Assembly: GCA_051294375.1 (NCBI GenBank) | Contig: CM119264.1 | Location: forward strand, 21,465,045-21,529,044 | DNA: 64,000 nucleotides | Reading direction: 5' to 3' | Source of the DNA: Paraspadella gotoi | Lineage: Eukaryota; Chaetognatha | Part shown: positions 44,501-55,480 of the stretch, piece by piece | How positions within the stretch are numbered: position 1 is the first letter of the stretch | How the letters are laid out: each line of letters starts with the position of its first letter | The notes under the pieces: model-generated | What the model was told of the DNA's origin: nothing | Database searches by the model: none | Seen by the model: only the letters and a program-made list of their open reading frames with translations | Translations under genes and position numbers: made by a program

Positions 44501-45600
44501 TTTAACGTTTTTATCTCTTTTTACATTGGAAAGTCGTTTGTCGGTGTTTTTTATCTCTTTTTACATTGGAAAATCGTTTGTCGGTGTTTTTATCTCTTTT
44601 TACATTGGAAAAGTCGTTTGTCGATGTTTTTTAACTTTATTTTTTTATATTGAAAAAGTGTTTGCCGAAGTTTTAACGTTTTTATTTTTTTATCGTTTGC
44701 CGGTGTTTTCTACGTTTTTATCACTTTTTCATTGGAAAAAGTCTTTTTCTTGTTTCTAAAGTTTTTATCTCCTTTTATATTGGAAAGTCTTTTGCAGGTG
44801 TTTTAAAAGTTTTTATCTCTTTTTACATAGGAAATGTCGTCTGCCGGTGTATTTAACGTTTTCATCACTTTTTACAAAAAAAAAGTCGTTTTTCGGTGTT
44901 TTTAACGTTTTTATCTCTTTTTACATAGAAAAAGAAAGCAAAGAAGTCGTTTCTCGGTGTTTTTAACGTTTTAGCTGTTTTAACATAGGTAAATGAAAGT
45001 AAAAGTCGTTTTCCGGTGTTTTTAACGTTTTTTATCTTTTTATTACAATCAAAATTTTTTTGTCGGTGTTTTTAACCTTTATATCTATTTTTATATTGAA
45101 AAAGTTGTTTGCAGAAGTTTTTATATCTTTTTTCTGTAAAAATCGTTTTCCGGTGTTTTCTACGTTTTTATCTCTTTTTACATTCGAAAAAGCGTATTTT
45201 CTTTGTTTTTAAAGTTTTTATCTCCTTTTACATTGAGAAGTTGTTTTCTGGTGTTTTCAACGTTTTTATTCTTTTTACAATGGAAAAGACGTTTTTCGGT
45301 GTTTTTAACGTTTTTTATTTTTTGTTGACATTGGAAAAGTCGTTTTTCGGGTGTTTTTAACGTTTTTAGCTCTTTTCATTGGAAAGTTGTTTGTCGGTAT
45401 TTTTTATCTCTTTGCTTGGAAAAATCGTTTGCGGTTTTCAAAAGTTTTATCTCTTTTTATATGGAAAAGATGTTTGCTAGTGTTTTTAAGTTTTTATCTC
45501 TTTAAAGAAATCGTTTGCGATGTCTTTAACCTTTTATCTTTTTTATATTAAAAAAGTTTGCCGAAGTTTTTAACGTTTTTATTTCTTTTTACATTTTTTT
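41529..45600 (+). repeat. 49-bp satellite array, plus orientation, block 4
   Basis: Same family, with progressively more single-base deletions after about 43000. The longest run without stops is 262 codons (42331-43119). It is F/L-rich because two of the three T-strand frames lack stops in the consensus; it is not a protein-coding gene. Confidence 0.95.
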
Positions 45601-46651
45601 TTCTGAAAGAAAACAGGGAGCAAACAAATAATTGCAGGAATGGTTCAAAAATATCTTATGTCACAATAAACGGAGAAATAAGGGAAGATAAAAATGAAAA
45701 AGAAATAATTAAGGACAAAAATAAATCTGCGCTGCATCTAATATGAATAAATGTAACAAAAATAAATTGTTTTGAAAATAAGTCTAAACTGCCGGCCAAA
45801 CAGTTCGGAACTAAAATGTAAAATTAATTATATTTATATATATTGGGAACCAATATATAAACAAACATCAAACAAACATTCCCACGCAAATATGGCAGTC
45901 ATTCATGGTCCCGAAATCGTTCATTCATTAATCAATTTTCGATATCTCTTCACAAATCAAAGAAAATCTTCCTTTTCCTAACCCCAAAATGGTAAGTGTA
46001 ACGGATCAGTCTATCATCCTCTTTAAAGGTGTGCAAATTATAATTAAGTCAGCAATTTCCAATAAGAATTAATTGTTTCATAATTTTAATTTAAATTCAA
46101 AACAGTGACGGCAACCCCAGTTTGCTGAGAGTGCAGAGAGCCGCAATGTCCTTTTAACAGTGTAAAAGGGTAAGAGACTCAGAACCTTAAGGTAAGATTA
46201 TTTCGCCAGTGCGGGTTTTTTAGTTAAAGTAAAATATAAAGTATTATTTTTGTAAAATATTTCGTAAACACTAATGCAGAAAATTGTTTTTGTTCGGTCT
46301 GCGGCGCCATTTTACACTCTGCTCGCCAAACTCGGCCGTAAATATGGGAAATCATGTTTCATGTCACCAATCAAGGCGTTTTCGTTTTGCTCAATGCTTA
46401 TCGGCATCGTCGTCCTTCAATGTCGTCGTTGTGTCGGTAAGAGAAAGGTGCCGAAACATGCAAAAAGATATTAAAAGGGTGCAAAAATTTCAGGATCGTC
46501 CAGTTCAAAGTTTCGTTTGTCCGTTCCCTGTACTCTGCTCAATGATCGCAACAAGAATAAGAAGCGTCCGGTCGCGCCTCAGCGCAAATCGAAAAACCAA
46601 ATTGCGGACATCGAAGATCACTCCGAAGTTTAGGTAAACCCATTCGAATGT
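45601..46651. other. Non-satellite DNA, no supported gene
   Basis: Three GGTAAG-like sites (about 45988, 46168, 46190) and open frames of 66 and 117 codons (46274-46637) give the look of a low-copy region. No protein family or complete splice structure is recognisable. Confidence 0.4.
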
Positions 46652-47611
46652 TACATGGTGACAATTTTACAAGCGCCGGTAGAAATACGCTGTCATTTGC
46701 AAACCAGTGGTTATTTCATTGATTTTAAAATTGAGTTGAGTAGAAAATACTAAAACTATTTATGTGTTAAAATTTTATATTGATCAGTTAAGATATGCCT
46801 TGACAATGAGTGGAGAAAGTTGGCTTGTAAAATCGGGTTTTATTTTCCAACTCACTGTTTTTAAATTCAATTTTTTTGGGGAAATTTTAGCACTTTTTTA
46901 AACAAAGTATTTATTAAAATAATAACAATATTAATATCCTCAGAAAGCCCTTAAAAATATGAAGAGATTGATATACTTACGAATACTGTAGTATAAAATT
47001 TAACTGGCCCAGCTTTAATTTAATTAAGATATTTAAAAATGAGACATCTTTTTAAAAATCATTAGCTGGAGAATAAATTTATAATTTTTATCAATTGTGA
47101 TTGGCTATCTTAAATATTTTTTTCTCAGGCTCTTCATGATACTTATATAAATAATAATATTTTTGTTATAATAATTTAAACAGTTCATATATTTTGAAAA
47201 AAGATTTAAAATTTTAAATAATTCATTTTTGACACTCTTAATTGAACCAAGGCTGGGCAGCTTACTTTTTATGTTAGAGCTTTCGTAAGTTTATCAATCT
47301 CTTTATATTTCCAAGGGCTTTCTGAGGATATTAATATTGTTAATATTTTAATAAATACTATGTTTAAAAAAGTTCTAAAAGTTCAAAAAAAATTGAATTT
47401 AAAAAAAGTGAGTTGGAAATTGAAACCCGATTTGACAAGCCAACTTTCTCCACTCATTGTCAAGGCATATCTTAACTGATCAATATAAAATTTTAACACA
47501 TAAATAGTTTTAGTATTTTTTACTCAACTCAATTTTAAAATCAATGAAATAACAACTGGTTTGCAAATGACAGCATATTTCTACCGGCGCTTGTAAAATT
47601 GTCACCATGTA
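46652..47611. mobile_element. Mutator-like non-autonomous element, 960 bp
   Basis: Ends TACATGGTGACAATTTTAC and its reverse complement are followed by nearly perfect arms of roughly 250 bp, then more diverged arms to about 47050 and 47240, around a 190-bp centre. Flanks TTCGAATGT (46643-46651) and TTTCAATGT (47612-47620) agree at 7 of 9 positions, fitting the 9-bp duplications typical of Mutator-like elements with long TIRs. The outer arms match the TIRs at 10628/20972 and the inner part matches 18670-19110, so it appears to be a deletion derivative of that larger element. No coding. Confidence 0.82.
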
Positions 47612-47865
47612 TTTCAATGTAAACACCGTCTTATTTAGGTTCTATAAATATTCGAATTAATTATTAAATGATCCAAATAATTATTATTCATATTTCTAAT
47701 TTGTCAAACCATTATCAGGTTGGTTGACTTCGATCGGCAACATGACAACATGCATGTTTCATTCTTCAATTAGTTTCATCATATCAAATATTAACGTTAT
47801 TAACGATTTGAATTAAATTTGAATATATGAATTTTAATTTTCGCTTTCAATCGATCAACTTAAAG

Positions 47866-48111
47866 TCAATAATTTCTACGAGACTTTAGCTTCTCCCACA
47901 TTTCCTTACAAATCGGTCGTTCTCGGAATTGCTGATCAGTATCGCAGAACAGCAGTCGGTCGACGAGTTCCGCTAAAACGCGCATGCCTTGAGCATTCAG
48001 GTGAGTTCGGTCCGCATCGTACAAATTATTGTCTAACACTAACCGACCGTATCTTTTCTGGCGTAAGCAATTTTGTTTAACCATTTCAAAATTCGAATCA
48101 GACAGATTTAA
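47866..48111 (-). pseudogene. SGNH-hydrolase-like C-terminal fragment
   Basis: A minus-strand frame of about 80 residues contains LYDADRTHLNAQGMRVLAEL. The D-x2-H pair with HLN and a following Gly is the block V signature of SGNH/GDSL hydrolases, holding the catalytic Asp and His. The N-terminal Ser, Gly and Asn blocks are absent, so it is only the C-terminal end of a domain. The frame is open upstream to about 48117, where it overlaps, in another frame, the last codons of the integrase fragment. It may be part of the same retroelement or a different sequence joined by deletion. Catalytic function is not expected from this fragment. Confidence 0.5.
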
Positions 48112-49060
48112 TTTAATCGTTCCGAGTACGGTTGATGTCTACTGAAGTACGTACTTTGTTGTACTTGTACTCCCAATTTTCTCAAAATAATTTGATTGAC
48201 ATTTTGTTGAGTCACACATTTACCATCGATCGAAACGCAATACCAAATTCCATGAGATTCGAATATCTTAAGAAAAGCTTGTGCGACATCTTCTGCCGAA
48301 GTTGATTTCATTGGTATTAAAAAAAGATTGTCTACTGTAAGCATCTCTAGCTGAGAATATATATTTATACCCTTTCGAGTTTGTTATCGGACCCAGCAAA
48401 TCGCAAGAAAGTATTTGTCTCGGTTTCTCCTCCTTTTTCTTTTTCTTCTTTTTCTTTTTTTTCTTTTTCTCCTTTTTTCCCCTTCTTTTCTTGGTTTCTC
48501 CTTCACCGTCGGTTTTATGTTGTAACTCACACAAACATGACAGTTTATGATTGCGTCAGTAATTCGTCTTTTCATTTCAGGCGTATAGTACATTGTCGAT
48601 ATAATTTTAAAAACAGTATGGTAATTACAATGTCCGTAATCGTGGTGTACTTTCTCGGCCATTTCGATCAGCTGCTTAGTATCTAATAGTATTAATTTAT
48701 CTACCTTTCCGTTTTCCTTTACAAATAATCTAAAAATAATTTGCTGGTTATTTATTTTGAAAAGCGAAATATGTCGTAATATCGTTAAGTCGTGTGACTC
48801 TAATTGTAGAGCGTCGCTCTTTGATGGCCGAGATTCGTCGTCAGTGATCCAAGATTTCCACTTTTTTATCTCGGTCAAGTCGTTTTGAAATTTGAGAATT
48901 CCTTCGCTCCCTATTTGCGAAAGCTTCAGCAATTCTATATTTTCGAAATCGTTTTCTTTTATTTCAAGTTTCGGTTTATTTGCTAATAAATCATCGGTCG
49001 CTGTTACGTTTATCGTACATTTTTCTTTCGTATTATTTAGTTGAGATATACAATTACAGC
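48108..49060 (-). pseudogene. Broken Ty3/gypsy integrase (H2C2 zinc domain and core)
   Basis: Reading on the minus strand from about 49060: a linker region, then the zinc-binding domain at about residues 90-135 of the 48384-48932 frame, with H97-x3-H101 and C131-x2-C134 (KVHHDYGHCNYH and NCHVCVSYN). The chain then enters a long AAG-type microsatellite (48424-48500) coding K/R residues and changes frame. The core resumes with PRQILSCDLLGPITNSKGY, changes frame again near 48340, and ends with VSIDGKCVTQQN and HQPYSERLN. The second Asp and Glu are separated by 34 residues, one fewer than D-35-E. At least two frameshifts and a lost residue mean it is a pseudogene. It clearly differs from the integrase at 5022-5755. 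Confidence 0.85.
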
Positions 49061-49424
49061 AGCAGGAGCAATGCTCCGATTACAATTACACAATTACAAT
49101 TAAATTACAATTAAACCTCTCGCAACAGTCCTTTACCTTTGGTTTCCTCTTGCAACAGACTTTTACCTTTGGTTTCCTCTCGCAACAACCTTTACCTTTA
49201 CCTTTACCTTTACCTTTTTGCCTTTTACTACCTTTGCCTTTCCCCTTTTACACTGCCATCCTGCAGGCGGATTCGTTTGCTTCTTGAGTTTCAACCCCTG
49301 AGGTGCAGCGGATTCCACTTTAAGATCCAGGGCTCAAAAAGATTCTAAAGGGAAGATTTCTGATTAATCTGAATTTATTTTAGATATTTTAGATATTTTT
49401 GCCAAGGGCCCTCTTTTCCCCCTT
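49061..49424. repeat. TTACAA and CTTTAC short repeats
   Basis: caattacaattaa units at 49075-49115 are followed by three imperfect repeats of ctcgcaacagtcctttacctttggtt-like sequence (about 49116-49190) and a (CTTTAC)n run at 49192-49220. No gene. Confidence 0.75.
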
Positions 49425-49640
49425 TCAAAAAGTGGCGTCTTTGAATTCTAACTGACTAGGCTTATCCTGCGCATTCAAGACCAGATAAAATCGGGAATAA
49501 ATGGCGCAGAAGAGACGATGGCGCCGGTCATGACGCCCTGGAGATGATGACGACAGTCTCGGCAGAACGACGTCGGCTAAGGCCGAAAGGACGACGATCT
49601 GCAAAGACCAGGACTTGACGAAATGTCTATGTAATAGTCG
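49425..49640 (+). repeat. Duplicated segment D, copy 2
   Basis: High-identity partner of 14695-14925, with the TATA-like site altered to gggaataaatggc. The similarity ends near gacttgacgaaatgtc. Confidence 0.8.
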
Positions 49641-49920
49641 TAGTTGTAGAGTCAACCGCATTCCAAAAAACGTAAAAAACACTAAAAAACAGGCCAATCC
49701 TGGCGTTTAACTTTAAAACCGTTTGCCCGCTAACTGAAAAAGATACAATCAAATGGCCCTATAAAAAAATTGACACAAGGCAGGGGGGAATGCGACGAAG
49801 GGAGCTAAATATTTCTAACTTTCTAACTGACACAATTAAAATGATTTTTGGCAAACTATCTCCGGGCATTATTACTACAAAATAACTGAAGCAGAACTAA
49901 ATCTTTTCTTTTTTCATTAG

Positions 49921-50623
49921 GGCGAAGCGCGAAGGGCGGTGGATCTGTCTCCGGAGGTCGACCTCGAACTCGACATATATTACACCCGATTCCTTCGATA
50001 AGTAGCCAACTAAAAAAGGAAACGTGAATATTAGTGGAAGCCCGAATTGTGAGTACAATACGGCACCGCCGGGACCAATTCGAATTCCATAAAGTGGAAC
50101 CGAAAAGGTAAAAGAAAAATACTATGGTTGTCGATCATTGGTAAAACGATATACACGTTTACCTGAAATGCAACTTTCCGTCCCCCGCAGGAACGAAATC
50201 GGATTTCGAAGTTGATATTGAACCGGCTAAGAACAATACCAACCCTTCGAACTTCAGACGAACATGGTGAGGCCAAATGTGCCTTTCATAATCACGAACA
50301 ACCAGAGACGAAGTCGAAGGACACAAATCTCAAAATATTCAAATTTTCCTCACCGCAGGTAGCCGCATAAAGGATCGACACATACGTCAGGCACATCAGG
50401 CATACTCCCCAGTCATCCTTTAACGATCCTTGATGAAGCCCTCCGATGCGAAAGACCGAATCTTCGAAGATCTGCGTACGTTCGACTCCTTACCAAAAAA
50501 TATTAGAGACGCACAACCGTACTACGACACGAAAAACCTTAAACTGAGCGTACGGGAAAAAATAGTAAAATAAGAAGAGAATCAAATTTGTACTAAGCTT
50601 CGCCGTCGAATCTTGTAAATAAA
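49921..50623 (+). other. Possible spliced coding region, unrecognised
   Basis: Several splice-like sites occur in order: an acceptor after a pyrimidine run (tttttcattag, 49920), a donor aaaag/gtaaaag (about 50107), an acceptor ccgtcccccgcag (about 50191), a donor acatg/gtgagg (about 50268) and an acceptor tttcctcaccgcag (about 50359). The stretch between 50192 and 50267 can encode SDFEVDIEPAKNNTNPSNF. A terminal 46-codon frame (50433-50573) encodes KPSDAKDRIFEDLRTFDSL and ends 45 bp before AATAAA (50618). No frame joins all exons without a stop, and no family is recognised. It may be host gene debris, retroelement gag, or chance. Confidence 0.25.
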
Positions 50624-50854
50624 TCTTCTTGAAATGAATCATTCCTGAAATATACACTGTAAAACAAAAAAAATTAAATTCCTTATCTACCTAATGTCGT
50701 AGTAGGTTGGCAAAATAAAAAATATTAGACTAAACCTAAAAACGAAATCAATTCCTATCACAATACTAAGACCCGAAACATACGAAAACCAAAAAATCGT
50801 TACTCTATAAAACAAAAGCAATACTAAACGCGCTGAAGGAAGTTACTTTACTGG

Positions 50855-50945
50855 TTTAACCTTGCTTTAAGCATCCGTCTGCCGTATCAACGAGATTAAA
50901 TACGGCAAGGTAAAACTAGGAGACAACGGATGGGGCGAGCATGCT
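50855..50945 (+). repeat. Duplicated segment Y, copy 2
   Basis: Partner of 18575-18665. It precedes segment X here, the reverse of the order at the other locus. Confidence 0.75.
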
Positions 50946-51189
50946 CCAACCCTGCCAAAAAGCAAGCAAAGCAATAACATGGTAAACCTTCTCGACGCTG
51001 GCTCCTTACCCAGCTCCCTGCTATCTTACATTAAAGGGAGAAAGACACAAAAAAGTGAGATGTCCAAACGATTACGAACCAATTTACCTGCCACAGAAAA
51101 TTGGGACGCAACTGTAAGGACGGGTAAGTACTAAAAGGGTTCTCGGTAAGGTCACTTGCCCGTCTAAAGAGAAAGACGGTAGTCAGACA

Positions 51190-52885
51190 AGTAAACCTTC
51201 GTTACCGAATGCCGAAAAAAGTTTGGAGTTCCCGACGATTTCTCTCAACCAATTCTTGCTACGTACAAGAGAAACCGTCCGCCTGGCGGCGCGCAGGGAG
51301 ACAGTCTTGAACAGGGTTGACCGTCACTCCAAAAGCCTAAAGTTGTTATATTTTAGCGTCAACTCACAAAACTCAAAAAGCGAAAAAATGTTAGGGGCAA
51401 ACTATGAATAATATAAAATATCAAAGAGAGATAATGTATATTATTCTTTCCTACTCTAATTGTCGTCTCTTCTCCTAGGCTATCAAAAAATCAACAAAGC
51501 TAAGTAAATACAAAAAAAGGGACAGATGGGGTGTTTTTAAGCAGTGGGGTGGTTTGCAACACACCTCCGAAGAGGGTTTCGTTCTTCCGTCTTGTTCGGG
51601 TCGGGAAGAACACGCTTTGGCGAGCGTTGGTTGTTTCCTCCTCTCACTCAACCAAAAACCTTGAACTTGACTCAACTTTACCTTTTTTTCAACTCCTACA
51701 AAAAACCTAAAGACGAACTCAACAAACGTACAAGTGTGACGACGTCAAGTTCATACTTTTTCGAAAAAAAAAATTAGCAAAAAATACAAGAAAAGAACTA
51801 CGTAGTTAATTTGTAATGTTTGGGGGAAACGGGGGAAAATCTCAAATTTCTCTCGAGCGTAAAGTCGCGAAGATCTGAGGAAAAAGGCATGATGTTAAAT
51901 AACACTTTTCCCGGAGATAATTCGAGGCCGTACGATCGATTGAAAATTGAGGTTAACCTACCGAAAACCAAACACACAAAATAACAATATTATTTTATTT
52001 TATTTTATTTAAAACTAAAAAAATATTAAGAAAAAACGTAAGTACGCCACTTATTCTCAGAAATGACCGCCGCATCAAGCTTCACTACGCCCGATGCAAC
52101 TTTCGAAATTCGTAGCTTTAACCCGTGATCGTCGTCACGATCCGAGCGTCCACTATGAACAGGAAGTGTCGTCGCACGCAGGCGAAACCGGATATAACGT
52201 GCATTCACACACGTGGGAAAATTTGGGGAAAAATTCGCACGCGTGAGAAAAAGGGGCGTGGCTTACGGTCGCCATCGACGATGCATCGAAACGTTCGATG
52301 GCCGCGTTACCAAAATACTGATGAGTCAACATAACGCAATATTACGGAGGCGTAACAAAATATGATGAAATATAACGTTATCCGCTGTAACATCGCGAAA
52401 TCCTGACGCAACGAAAACGAAATAAAAATGTAAAATTTTTCCAAAAAACGTTAAAAAGGAAAAAAATGGAGATTTTGAAAAAAGGTAAAGTTATTTACAT
52501 TGGTCGAACGAGAGAGGCTAGAACGGGCCGACTTCCCGCCGCACGGACAAGCCTCCCACGAACCTCACCGCCGGCCCATGAAAAATCACCCTTCCACCAA
52601 TACTTTGTTGACCGAGACGGACGTCCAAGCCGAGCAAAGCAAAGAGGAACTCCGTCCACTAAAGGCGCCCCTATGTCGGTCAAGGCCGACATAGTGCAGA
52701 AATGCGAAATAAATAATAAATAAATCATGAGTAATGAAATAAAAATAAATAAGGCTTTTGAAACGGGGCACTCCCAAGTGCAGAAAAAATAGGAAATCCG
52801 CCTTTGAACGCGACTGAAAGAAAGTAATTAATAAAAAACGTTTGTCGCCGCGTTTTACAGGAAATCGAAATATCGAATCCGTATT
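51190..52885 (+). repeat. Duplicated segment X, copy 2
   Basis: Partner of 16685-18560, same orientation, with small deletions (for example, the stretch coding EPAVC at 16751 is missing). It retains the plus-strand frame MVERERLERADFPPHGQAS (52500-52694) and minus-strand SSRPEQDGRTKP. Confidence 0.75.
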
Positions 52886-53444
52886 TCGAGATCCCAACCC
52901 TTTACTCCCGCCACAGGAGAATCCGAATTTTCATTCGAATTTAAATAAAGCCAGAAAAACAGAATTAACAGAAAGAAATAATAACTGTTAATAAAACGAA
53001 ATAAAGCATAAAAAGGAAGACGAGCTTTTCAGCTCCCAGAAAAGAAAAAGGCTTTCGAGAAAAGCCTGAGCGCCATCGTATTAAAGTAAAAAATAGCCTA
53101 AGCCTTCAGGCGCGGAGGCCTGTTATCTTTAGAGAAAAAATACCCGAAAAAGAATCAAGGTAGACTTATATAAAAAATGAAAAATATAATATAAAAAATT
53201 ATAATAATTCATTTAAAAAATTAAACCCGTTAAAAAACGCTCGGTTATTAACAAAAAATTCTCTAAATAATTTTTACTTTAAAAACGCTGCAAGCGTTTC
53301 AAAAAACGAAAAACTTGATTCTTTCCTGCGACCGGGGCCGTCGCACAAAAAATTGAAAAAACTTCTGCGCCCCAGTTTCTTTAAGATAAAAAAATGACTG
53401 GCCGTATAGAACGGACGCAGACTGGTCCTGGCCGCGGTTACGGA
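52886..53444. other. A-rich DNA with short hairpins
   Basis: Small palindromes: gagcttttcagctc (53021-53034), ggctttcgagaaaagcc (53050-53066), aacgctgcaagcgtt (about 53284-53298). No gene. A tgactggccgtatagaacgg unit here recurs near 55240. Confidence 0.5.
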
Positions 53445-54087
53445 CGCCGGACTAGAGTTCCGATAACCGTTAATTATTAATTATTAACGGTTAAAAATGA
53501 TTTTAACTTAACCGTTAATATATTTTATTATTAACGGTTAAATTCGGTAATTTTCAAGTATGATTATTGTAATTTTTGTTATGAAAACTTTGATTTTTTT
53601 AAGAGAAAAGTTTTTTTCTGTCCTCTCTTATTCTCCTCTCCTTTCTCACTATATTTTTCCCCTTTCTCTCTCTTCTATATTTTCCCTTTTTTTTTCTTTG
53701 TTATTTTCAACCCTTTTAATCTTTTTTCTATCCTAATCTCTAATCATTTTTTCTGCCCTTCCAGTATTTTTTTACCTACTTTCTCCTAATTGTTTTAGTT
53801 TTTCCTTTCAGCTAATATCAAAGAATATTTTGAAATATGATATGCATCTGTATATATTTTCTTGCAAATAAAATTCTTACATGCAATAATATTCTATTTT
53901 ACTTTTTCTTTCCCTTTTTAAAATGAACAAAGAAGTAAATAAATAAAACCGAATGAATGAAAAATTTTTAAAAAACTAAAAAAAAAATTATTAGAAAATA
54001 TTTAAAAAATGAACAATAGAAGGAATAAATCTTTGAAAGACATTAGGGCTAACTTAAACTATCTTTCAATGATTATATAATATAAAA

Positions 54088-54324
54088 TTGAAACTGAAGA
54101 GACAGTAATTAATGTTATGTGTCAGTGACAAAACCGTCCAATATAAGCAGTCCCTGAGCTTCGGATCAGGCTGTAACACCATGTTGCAGGCGGTTAAGCG
54201 CCCCGTCCCTCTTAACTGCTAGGCGGCCACCGGGCTAGAACCGCCGGAACTTTGGGTTGGGAGGCGAATGACTTGCCTCTGGCGCCAATGGCGCTGATGA
54301 ACGGATGGAGGATTTTAGTCAACC
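54088..54324 (-). mobile_element. tRNA-derived SINE inside hAT copy 2
   Basis: About 237 bp of GC-richer sequence, absent at the equivalent place in copy 1, lies between two ATAAAA copies (54082-54087 and 54325-54330). On the minus strand, GGTGGCCGCCTAGCAGTTAA with following AGAGG resembles the start and A-box of tRNA-derived SINEs. The expected B-box is weak. SINE identity is inferred. Confidence 0.55.
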
Positions 54325-54454
54325 ATAAAACAAATATTTATTAATTAATAACTCTTATGATCAATCGATCATTCAACCATTCAATTAATAAATTGATATT
54401 CATAATTAAAAGAAAACAAAGTTTATTTGTTTATAAACAACGGGTTTTTATACC

Positions 54455-54505
54455 AAAAACGGACATGTTTCGACTTTTCCGAATCTACATCAGCGCGTGA
54501 GAGTC
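54455..54505 (-). ncRNA. Degenerate hammerhead-like fold in hAT copy 2
   Basis: On the minus strand: CTGATGT, a shortened stem II, then GAAACATGTCC, which would give the minimal stem III AC/GT and a GTC cleavage site. Stem II is damaged by substitutions and a short deletion relative to copy 1. Confidence 0.4.
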
Positions 54506-55143
54506 GAAACAGTTCCGTTTTTTTTTAAATAAAAGCCGTTGTTTGTAAAACAAATAAACTTTGCTTTCACTTATCTATAAAAGCAACGAAAAGAAAGTCT
54601 TAACACAATATTCATAATTATATTTATGGTCATGGTTATGAAAGACTAACAACAGAAAAACATGCTTTCAAGAAACTAACAACTATAAAAATAATGAGGA
54701 ATAGAAATAGAAAAAGCGAAAGCGAAAGTAAGAAAGAGAAAGAGAGAAAGAGAAAACAAAATATACAAAATTATGATTACATTGTGCTTTTTCTTTCATT
54801 ATCTTTTTTCATATTTTAATTATGATATGAGTCAAAAGAAAGATTTATTATAATGCTTTATTTGATTAGCTGATGGGTAGATTCAAGATAGTTTTCTCAA
54901 ACCAATTTTCTCATTTATCAACTATAATGTGTACCTCATCTATCTGAAATAGAAGATAAAGACGATTCAGGAGCCGGAGTTAAGGAGAAAATACCATTAA
55001 ATACTTTAATTAGTTTTAAATATTAATATTTTAAATTTAAAGTTAAATTATAAAATTAACCGATTTTAACGGTTAACCGTTAAAAACGTTAGTTTTAACG
55101 GTTAAGCGAAGTTCCTTTAAAATTAACGGTTAACGGAACCCTA

Positions 55144-55480
55144 CGCAGGACAAAACAAAAAATAAATACCTGGCCGCGGTTACGGACGCATGTCTTCGGG
55201 TCGACGCCCGGAAACCAAAAAACGAAAAAATAAATTGTCTGGCCGTATAGAACGGACGCAGACCAAAAAACGAAAAAATCTAAAGAGAGACTAACTATAG
55301 AAGACCATTTTTCGTCGAAACGTCGTCAGATGTAATCCTCGGAGAGAACCACTGACCCACTGACGAACGACGAACCAGATCCGTTGAGTTCTGTGAACAA
55401 AAAATAGGCACGAAATAAAGCATTAAGAAATAAAAAATAATAAGATATATACAAGTGTGCGGAAAAATTTAGATTAAAAA
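55144..55480. repeat. Short CTGGCCG repeat units
   Basis: ctggccgcggttacggacgc and tggccgtatagaacggacg units recur at 53398, 53429, 55170 and 55241, on both sides of hAT copy 2. The hAT therefore inserted into a small tandem repeat. No coding. Confidence 0.65.

Larger units (their letters stand above)
53453..55143 (+). mobile_element. hAT-like element, copy 2
   Basis: Same ends and interior as 10783-14578, without the 2.3-kb insertion. Target duplication CGCCGGAC (53445-53452) and CGCAGGAC (55144-55151) agree at 7 of 8. It carries a SINE-like insertion (54088-54324) absent from copy 1. No transposase is recognisable. Confidence 0.9.

Noticed and set aside
46284-46637. 117-codon open frame as a small host protein
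   Set aside because: No recognised motif. It overlaps another open frame of similar quality, the composition looks like chance, and no promoter or splice support is evident.
53021-53050. Histone mRNA 3' stem-loop (gagcttttcagctc followed by a purine-rich stretch)
   Set aside because: The loop TTTC and downstream purines fit, but the stem lacks the conserved GG/CC base and no histone coding sequence lies upstream.
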